This document shows, in pieces, positions 56,258 through 64,000 of a stretch of 64,000 nt of DNA. The position numbers and the translations under genes were made by a program. The stretch lies in contig OZ020267.1 of assembly GCA_963971225.1 (NCBI GenBank), positions 33,537,989 to 33,601,988 of the forward strand, given 5' to 3'. Position 1 is the first letter of the stretch, and every line of letters begins with the position of its first letter. The DNA is from Melieria omissa (Eukaryota; Arthropoda; Insecta; Diptera; Ulidiidae). The notes beneath the pieces were generated by a model. It worked only from the letters and a program-made list of their open reading frames with translations, did not search any database and was not told the DNA's origin.

Positions 56258-57855
56258 CACTCTGTTGCAAAATTATACGAACACTCAAAAATCGTCAATA
56301 AGTCGAGAGCCAAGATATGTTTTAAAAAAATTTCTTCTATGAATATTTGAGAAGATCAAGGGAATATATTTTTGCGAACTAAAAGTGAAGTAGTTGTAAT
56401 AATTACTTTCATAAAAGAAAAAATACTGAAATGACTTGTTGCAAAATTATACGAACACTACAATTTTTAACCTAAAAGAAAAGAAAAATTAAGAAAGTAA
56501 GAGGTTTTTATCTTAATAATTTATTTGGCACCCTTTTGCTTTAATTAGTTCAAAATTGCTATTTTTTTCATACTTTAAAAAAAAAGTTTGTAATAAATTT
56601 TGGTCCACGTTGGACTAGGCTTCTAAATTTTACATTTGTAACTCGTCAATTCTATTGAATTACCGATTTTCGGCATAAATCCGGCGAACCAATACACCCC
56701 AAATATTTTCCATGGGGTTAAGGTCCGGCGAACACGCTGACCACTCCAGAACACGTACGGATTTCGCCCTCAACCATGCAATTATTTTCTTGCTAGTGTG
56801 TATGGCTGCGTTATCCTGTTGAAAACACCAGTTTCTTTTTCGTTGCGTTGAGGAAATGGATGGGACTGCTCTGACGGACTGTTATGTAGTCGGAAATTTT
56901 AATCCGGCAGGAACAAAACTGAAGGTGCAAAGTTTGCTCTGCAGTAAACGCACCCCAAACCATTAAGCTACCAACTCCAAAATTTCTGGGCGAACAAAAT
57001 TTTCGTTCTTTTCTAATGTCATGCTAATATCCATTAAAACCATCTGGACCATCCAGATTAAATTTATTTTTATTCGAAAAGATTATCTGCATAACAAAAT
57101 TAAAGGATAATTTGGGAACCAAACAATTTTTGAAGTTATTTACCGAAGTCCTGTCAGTTCATTGCTTTTTTCAGCAAATTGCATGCTAATGTCCTTGTGA
57201 CGCTTCAATAATCGTGACGTAGACATAATTTTTAAGCGTTTGATCAGCTCATTTTATTGTCCTCCATACCGTTTGGCGACTTACTGGGGTTGAGGAAAGC
57301 ATAACTAGAAAGCGGCAGCTTTTTGATATGTTGTTTGCTGTCATTATTTTTCGTTCATCTCGTTCACTTAACTTTTTTTCCTTCCTTGTCCTTTTTTGCA
57401 GTCATACCCATCAGAATTTTTTTAAAAAGCGGATACAAGCCAAGCACTTCTTCCAATATCGCGAACTATTTACCTTATGGATGTTCCCGCACTTTTCATG
57501 CCTTCGATCCGTCCTTTTTCAAAATCCGTCAATCATTTTCCTTTTGGCATATTTTTAGTTTTGTTAAAAAACTCTTAAATTGATGCTACAAGTTTAATTT
57601 TTACACATTTTCGCGAAAAATGTACGTTTTTATGCATAAACAGAAACGTTCGTATAATTTTGCAACACTAATTTTTGGACATTTTTCATTAACGTTCAAA
57701 AAAGTACCCTTAAGTTACAGTTATTGAAACGAAATTTAAACACACCACTGTACTTACCCATACCAGTATTTCATGGAACAAAATTTCTTCAAAATTTTCA
57801 AAATAATCTTTTAAATTAAAAAAATTAAATGTTCGTATAATTTTGCAACAGAGTG
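56258..57855 (-). mobile_element. Tc1-type transposon with IR/DR ends
   Basis: The 25-bp perfect terminal inverted repeats start CACTCTGTTGCAAAATT (56258) and end at 57855, with TA outside each (56256-56257, 57856-57857). A second inward copy of TGTTGCAAAATTATACGAAC lies about 180 bp in from each end (56437-56456 and, inverted, 57648-57667). This gives the IR/DR layout known from Tc3 and Sleeping Beauty-type elements. At 1598 bp it is of full autonomous size, but its transposase on the minus strand is broken. Confidence 0.93.
56560..57566 (-). pseudogene. Tc1/Tc3-like (DD34E) transposase pseudogene
   Basis: On the minus strand from about 57566: MPKGK, stop, LTDFEKGRIEGMKSAGTSIR (N-terminal helix-turn-helix). 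Further on comes FSNKNKFNLDGPDGFNGY (first catalytic Asp lost: family FSDE reads FSNK), then FGVGSLMVWGAF. Frameshifted remains of 'QQDNAAIHT' and '[17 protein letters not shown]' follow at about 56820 and 56740-56690. Stops and frameshifts abolish function. Confidence 0.82.
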
Positions 57856-57856
57856 T

Positions 57857-60776
57857 ATATATTCGAATTTGTTTAAACTATATCTTTTTTGAAAAAAACA
57901 AGCAATATTTTTGAAGTCAGGAGACAAAAATGACTTAGACTGCACATTTTTAGCGATTTTAAAGTACAGCTATTTTTTTCAATTTTATAAGGAGTCGAAG
58001 AACTGTGCGACGGCTCCAAGATGGATGAAGATACAGGAGCTGGTCTCCACTCGGACGATATACGGACCCTAAGGTCCAGAAAACTACTTTTCAACTACTT
58101 TTGTCTAATCCTTGATAGTGATTATTATATAATTATAGTGAAATCAAAGATAGTTTAAAGTTGCCAAAACAAACTTCAAGAAATTAGACATCACCGGAAC
58201 ACTCTATGCTCTATGCAGAAGTAGCAGGAAACAAAGTAGCGGACGAGATGTCAAGAAAGAGGCTCGCCTTGCACATTACTGAAGTGGATAATTCTGTGTT
58301 TTTAGCCCTATATCTGCCCTGCATATGAATATTGACAGATTGACCAAACATGACATCGAATCCGCACCTACATATCTGGCACCAAGGGCACCGTAGTCAG
58401 AACTTAGACATGGGGGGGGGGGGCGGAGGTTTAAAAATGTCTTTGCCCCATTTTAGTATTACATGTGTTTTAAAGTAAACTACACTTTTCAAATAGGGTA
58501 ATTGGAAAGTTACATCTTTTCCCGACTTTTAGTCAAAATTTGATGAAATTTGGTTCACTGGAAGTGAATTTATTGCGTTTGAAGTAAAAGTTTGTTTGAA
58601 CGTTTTAACAAAATCTTGGTAACAATGTATTTTTACAATTTTTTTTTAATAAAAAACAGAAAATATGTGCTTACATTGTTTTGTGAAAAAAGTTTCAACT
58701 TTGAGCCGCTTTTGCACAGACACTAATTAAATTTTTGCACAGATGTTTTGGGGGTTTTTAGCTGGTGTTTTACCTTTCAAATGACATCGAAATCGTTTTA
58801 TTCTGAGACTATAAATTTTTTGAATTTATCTATGGAACGAATCACTGTGCATCAGCACAGAAATAGGCGTCGAACAAAGAGACAACATAAACTTTTGTTT
58901 TAAACTTGTAAAAACTGTTATCGAAACATTTCAACAGATGAACCAAGTTCATACTGATGGTGAAGAACATTCCGGCCGGTGATCTAAAACACCATAATAT
59001 TTTTGTTTTATATTATTATTAATAGATGATTGAATTTGAAGTGGACTATTTAAAAAAAAACATATCGGGTTTACTAAAAAAAATTTGGTTTTATTATAAA
59101 AAAAAATCCTAACGGACCGGGCTAGCGGGGAAAAAGTCGAGATCTTTAACTGATCGAAGGTCAAACTGTTTGGTTCCGGATTCAGACTGTAATTAGCTCC
59201 AGAGGATATATGAAAAGAATTATAATGGGCCATTTCGGCCTTCAATTGGAAGTGCGGCCTGTGCCATGTGCGCAAACTTTCCCTACTTAACCTAAATTGA
59301 GTTGTTATCACTGGCGATTTTTAGTTAACACAATTAATATTTATCTACATGGCATGGAAAAAATGCACTCTTCCCTAATGTAAAACTTCCTAATTTATAA
59401 AATTGCAAATCTTTTTTTTTTAATTTCCCCTTGACATAAATAAATAATAATACATAAGTATTTCATTTGTAAAATTTTAAGGACTAAATGAACACTTTTT
59501 CCTAGCATTTTTTTGGGTTTCCATAACATTTATGATTTATGACTGTTCTATTTTTGTTGGTGGCTATTTGAAGTAGGCATTACTATAATCTACTGTTGTT
59601 GCTGTTATTATTGTGTGATATATATGCCATACATAGAGTATCGACAACACCTACTTTACATTGTGCAAACGGCAATTAAGCGTTGCAGTGTGAATTTTAA
59701 TTGAAATTGTTAACGTCAATAATACACAACAACAACAACAACAAACGCACAGCAACTCATCAACGAAAGTCTTTAACATTTTTTAATAATGGGACACACG
59801 GCAGAATTTCAACGCATTTACTTTGCCGCAGCAATGTCAATAATTTAATTTCTTTTTTTTCTATTTCTTTTAGTAGGTTGTCCTTGTAGGTTGGCTCATT
59901 GTGTTATTTCTTTTGTAATTTCATTATTATTTTTTTATTGTATGCGTTGCATAGTTGAATTGTGCGGCTTCGGTTTTTGGGCAAATACTGAATAATTGAA
60001 ATGTTTTGACGATATCGAGAACAACAACAATAACAACAACAGCGGAAATGGCGCAAATTTCGGGCACAACTTTTGTACATTGGTTGCCACATGTGCGATG
60101 TGTTGTTGTTGTTGCAATATTTTTAGGTAAGTAATTCGTTTCGATTTCATAACCAAAATAAAACTCAAGTTCCGCATTTGATGCGACATCGGGAGCTGGA
60201 CTTGCGACAAGTGTCATTGTTGTTGTTGTTGTTGCGATTTTGTTGTCATTGTTGCTGGTCAAAGTAAAAAACAAGCAATTGGCACAGTGCGTCGACAATA
60301 AACAATACGCTGAAAAATTTTTTTTGGGCTGCATTTCGTGCGTCGTGTTTCGTTGCTGACGCACTATTGGCAGTGTTGTTGTAGTGGCCGCGCGTAAGAG
60401 TCAAGGTTTTGCATACTGATGAGTCGCGCATAGAAGTCTCAGGCGTAGAAATGGGGGAAAAGTGTTGGCAACGAAATGCATTTGCCAATCGCCATTTAGT
60501 GGAGGACGGCAGTGGCAGTGACAGTGGCGCAAAGAAAGCTTGCCCGCACTACCGAAAACCCACAAAACCAATCGAACGCAGTATTTGGAGAAAAAACTCC
60601 AGTTTTGCCGTGGTCGATGTCGAAGTCGATGTCGCCACTGTCCAAAAGCAGCCATCGCTCCAACTTTACGCACCGGCCACGGCGACTCTCGCGCCGTGTC
60701 TGCCAGCGCTTCGGCCCGCTCGGTGGCCGCGTCTCTCTGGTCGGCGCGCCAGCGATTGGGTTTCGGGGAGCGGCAG
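57857..60776. other. Intergenic DNA upstream of the third Osiris gene
   Basis: A fragment at 58215-58320 translates as VAGNKVADEMSRKRLALHIT, resembling the end of a LINE RNase H. A G10 run lies near 58413. CAACAA/TTGTTG runs occur near 59728-59745, 60020 and 60218-60232. The open frames at 59.9-60.9 kb on both strands are not supported as genes. The last kilobase is presumably promoter-proximal DNA. Confidence 0.45.
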
Positions 60777-60784
60777 TATAAAAC
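60777..60784 (+). promoter_or_regulatory. TATA box of third Osiris gene
   Basis: TATAAAAC lies 168 bp before the ATG at 60945. One upstream ATG (60786) starts a frame that does not join the Osiris frame, so the second ATG, in CACCATGG context, is chosen. Confidence 0.68.
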
Positions 60785-60944
60785 CATGAGTACGCGACCA
60801 ATTGAACAACATTGTCTTATTATCGATTCCGTAGTGAACACAGCAATCACCAGCAGCAGCAGCGCCATCGACCTGAAGACGCGTTCACTAATTTTTCGGA
60901 GTTCACAATCCCGCTTAGTTGCTTAGTTTGCATCCACAATCACC

Positions 60945-61852
60945 ATGGCCTTCCGCTTCGAATCCTTGTTCGTGTTCGGCTGTCTGCTGCTCGCGTCTGT
61001 CAATGCCGCCGCTATTGACAACTCGGTGGCCGAACCGCGCATCCAAAACGCCGATCAGCTGCTCACCACCATTGTGGATAGGTGCTTCCATGCCAACGGG
61101 CTGCATTGCCTCAAGGAGCAGGTGCTCACCTATTTGGATAACGTGGCCGGCCTCGAGGAGGTTAGTGGACGCGCTTTCAACGATGACGTCATCGACAAGG
61201 TGATTGTCGACCGTGTGGCGCGCATCCTGAACACCAACGAGTTCCGCGTACAGCTGCCCGAAACAGCGTTCGGCAGCTCCGTGGTCTCCTACCGCGCCGA
61301 TCGCGGCTTCGATCTGGAAGTGCCCCAGACTGAAGGTGAGTGAAAAACCAAAAACAAAGAATTTAGTCAATTAGTGTTGCAATTCTAATGCAAATTTTGC
61401 CTTATTTCGCTACTTTCATTTCCGCAGCTCGCGGCGACAAGAAGAAGGATAAGCTCTTCCTGCCACTATTGCTGCTCCTCAAGTTGAAAGTGAAGGTCAT
61501 CATGCCCATCATTATGACTCTGATTGGACTCAAAGCATTCAAGGCTTTGATTTTGTCGAAAATCGCCATCAAACTGGTTCTTGGTTTCCTCATCTACAAC
61601 TTGATAACGAAATTGTCCGGCCTGAAGATGACCATGATGCCAATGCCGCCCATGCCCGCCGCCGAATACGGCCCACCGAGCACCACCGCCTCCTCGTACG
61701 ATCCCAGCAGCTGGGAGCCAATGAGCGGCGGCCCGTACGCGCGTTGGGACTCGCAGAACCTCGCCTACAGCTCGTACCATCCCAGCTCGTCGTACTCGTC
61801 AAACTCCGGCAGCTCGTCCGGCTCGTCCTCCAGCTACAGCACATCGTCCTAA
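60945..61852 (+). CDS. Osiris protein, Osi8- or Osi9-like
   Basis: Two exons, 60945-61335 and 61428-61852, joined by a 92-bp GT-AG intron in phase 1. The product is 271 residues. The ATG has a good context (CACCATGG) and starts a signal peptide ([21 protein letters not shown]). A two-cysteine segment follows ([20 protein letters not shown]), then a region with [14 protein letters not shown]. The DUF1676 core begins [20 protein letters not shown] and continues as a long hydrophobic block to [15 protein letters not shown] Met/Pro stretch, [18 protein letters not shown] and SQNLAYSSY (AQxLAY-type) precede a Ser-rich tail. Cluster order after Osi7 suggests Osi8, but the Ser/Tyr tail could equally be Osi9, so no symbol is given. 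Probable role: secretory-pathway protein of cuticle-forming epithelium. No sign of damage. Confidence 0.92.
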
Positions 61853-64000
61853 GCGCGAGCGCGCTCGACGTCGGCTGCTGCAGCGAATGCGGCAGCGAAA
61901 GAGCACAGAATTTTGTACATAGAACAAAGAAAAACGGGAAACAGGAAAATTCGGAAACTAGGGAAAAGGAAACCATGCAACAGGACATAGATATGAGGAA
62001 CCCAGACAACTATCCGTTTAGGATATTTATTAATAGTAATTTATTTGTATTTTAGTGATTTAGTCATTCTTCACTACGTTTCACTTTAAGCTTTCTTTTT
62101 TAAGCTTCTTTTCGCCTTTCTGCTATGCTTTCCACTGCTTTCCTATACGTTTCACTTTTACAAATTTATCTCAATACTTTCCAAGTCCTTTCAACTGCTT
62201 TCTATGTGTGTTTTCCTGCTATCCTTTACCCAGCTATTCCTCATCCCTATATCTGAACTTTTGTTTCCAACTATTCTTTTCTTTCACTTTTCTTCTGTAC
62301 CGCGAACCTCGACCAAAAATCAAATCCAAAAAGCTAAGCTAATATTTATTTAATTTATTGAGATGCAAACTAAAACTTAAAAAAAATTAATAAAATTGTG
62401 AACCATGAATTGTTTGAAATTGCTTGTTTTTCTTCTTTTCTTGTTATAAGTGGCAATTAAGCCATTAAAAAAAACTCCAAGTAAAATGGAAATGTCTAGA
62501 GAATAAAACTAAAATAGAAAAAAACAGGTAGCACGTGTTTTGAAGTTTGAGAATAGTTTTGAAATTTTATTTGAAAAGGTTGAAGCCTTTTCAAATAAAA
62601 AGTTTCATTTGAATGGTTACCGCGACTTATATAAGCAAAAAGAATGTATGGAACATCTTCTTTTTCATCCAATGGGAAAGAATATAGCCTTCAGTTTAGA
62701 AGATATAGTCTTCAGTTCGAAAAAGAACGAAGTGTACATCTATTCATGTATTAAACTTACTGGGGATCAGACAAAAGACAAGAACAGGAGAAGAAATCCA
62801 GCAAGCCGACAGATATAAAGCCACCATTTTCTAAGAAGAATTTCCATCTCCTGCGTTAAAAGCTGAAAACCTGAACCGTTCACACGTAGAAAAAATCGAT
62901 ACTTGACTTTTTTCTTAGACTCCAAAGTTATCCAGCAAACATACAATGAGTACCTATTTTCAATTTTGTTGTTGTATTCTAGAGATTGGTAGCTTCTGAC
63001 TGCCACTCATTCAAATAAATACAGCGTCATTTAGCTAAGCAGTGCTTCAGAAGAGTAAAAATATAGGAAAACGAATCGATAATTATTTTTTTGAGTGAAT
63101 TTATCATCTTCTCCTTGAATGGAGATCGACCATAGATGATAGAGTATTTCAATAGAAAATATGTTTTTAATACATTCGAAATAAAGGAAAAGTTCGAGTT
63201 TCAATTTGTCACTTATCTCACTGTGCGACTGTAGGTTGGGCCCATCCAAACTATGATATAGTCGTAAAACTAGAGGTCATCCTTAGTAACGTGGCATAAT
63301 TAGTTTTTCATGTTCTGATCCGTTGTCTTTTTTAAAAGGACCTTAAAGTTTTAAGGACATACATGCTTCAAAGATTTTTTTAAATATTTGCGGTTATGCA
63401 ATCACCAAGTTATGGGTTTGAAATGTATGGGGAAACTTGTCGCTTTTTGAATAAATTATCTTCTTGAAACTAACTAACCAAAATATGTCAGTAAGTAATA
63501 TGTAGCATAATATCTCCAAATTTTCTATACTAATTTTTGGCGTATAGATGAAAACTTATTTTTTTAACTCTAAACTAATAAATATAGAGGGTTAAAAGTT
63601 TGAAGTATTACACTAAAAGCCAAGATTCAAAGCATATATTTTTTTCAAAATGATTCGTTAAAAAACATCAAGGATATCGAAAGCTACATATGTGAAAGGA
63701 CCCTACTGAAATATTTTGGCTCTGAAAGTTCAAAATAGGAAATATAGTCTAAAGGCGAAAATTTTCTTCTTTCATTTGATACCCATAGCTTCATCATTGC
63801 AAAACCGTAAATATTAAAATAAATTCTATGAAATGTAACCTTCTAACCTTAAAATTTTAAAATCGTTTTCAATCGGCAACGGAGAAGAAAATGAAAAACT
63901 GATATTAAAAAAACCATATTCCTATGAATGATCTTAAGTTATGTAATCATTTGGATGGGTCTCGACAAAAGTGATTTTTTTCGCACGGTGTCTTAGGTTA
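61853..64000. other. 3' flank of third Osiris gene and intergenic DNA
   Basis: AATAAA near 62388 is a plausible poly(A) signal. Beyond it, to the window end, only short frames without domains are seen, including a 92-codon frame at 62540-62818 that I do not recognise. No repeat with defined ends was found. Confidence 0.5.

Noticed and set aside
60401..60926. Overlapping open frames of 89-155 codons on both strands before the third Osiris gene
   Set aside because: They conflict with each other, show no domain and lie over the promoter and leader.
62540..62818. 92-codon open frame after the third Osiris gene
   Set aside because: No recognisable domain, no promoter or splice support and AT-rich codon use. 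It is not distinguishable from chance.

Overview
The window looks like nuclear DNA of a higher (cyclorrhaphan) fly, most likely a tephritid fruit fly. It has small genes with short GT-AG introns, TATA-box promoters, AT-rich intergenic DNA and a heavy load of insect transposons. One of these is a DD41D ('rosa'-type) Tc1/mariner relative, a lineage I associate with tephritids. The tephritid assignment is inference. The fly assignment rests on the gene families.

The protein-coding content is small and all of it lies on the + strand. A partial gene for a small four-cysteine protein has exons at 7797-7907, 8048-8226 and 12098-12239. Three complete Osiris genes follow at 23286-24373, 35994-38548 and 60945-61852. 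Each Osiris protein has a signal peptide, an N-terminal two-cysteine region, a basic plus hydrophobic DUF1676 block and a C-terminal AQxLAY-type motif. Each gene has a TATAAAA box 127-168 bp before its ATG. The order, strand and protein features fit the Osi6-Osi7-Osi8/9 part of the conserved insect Osiris cluster (3R 83E in Drosophila), opened up to about 40 kb by repeats. Osiris proteins are secretory or endosomal proteins of cuticle-secreting epithelia. In Drosophila, Osi6-8 are also tied to resistance to a toxic host fatty acid.

The rest is mobile or repetitive. By region: 1-7.7 kb holds hAT-type MITEs, a TTAA MITE, two arrays of diverged long repeats and an almost 800-bp (TTTTA)n tract. 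The 3.9-kb intron at 8.2-12.1 kb holds a (TAGTC)n satellite and a mariner relic. 13.4-19.1 kb holds the rosa-type element, a CACTG-ended foldback element, a mariner relic, a TTAA MITE and a 411-bp tandem repeat. 20.9-22.3 kb holds two more TTAA MITEs and a 16-bp minisatellite. 24.9-25.8 kb is a TTTA/TTAA tract. 27.8-34.9 kb holds LINE RNase H debris, oppositely oriented MITE copies, a SINE with a perfect 14-bp target duplication and a hAT element with a perfect 8-bp duplication. 37.4-38.1 kb is a 383-bp duplication inside the last Osi7 intron. 40.2-41.4 kb is a repeat array of about 70-bp units. 43.6-44.6 kb is a DNA transposon carrying a nested SINE. 46.5-54.8 kb holds MITEs, LINE fragments, a possible solo LTR and a mariner relic beside tandem copies of its own DNA-binding segment. 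56.3-57.9 kb is a Tc1-type element with IR/DR ends.

The most notable pattern is the number of TTAA-flanked, piggyBac-style MITEs of at least six terminal-sequence families in one gene cluster. Next are the two SINEs sharing a body but carrying different tRNA-like heads, and the identical intron phases and 182-nt exon shared by two Osiris paralogues.
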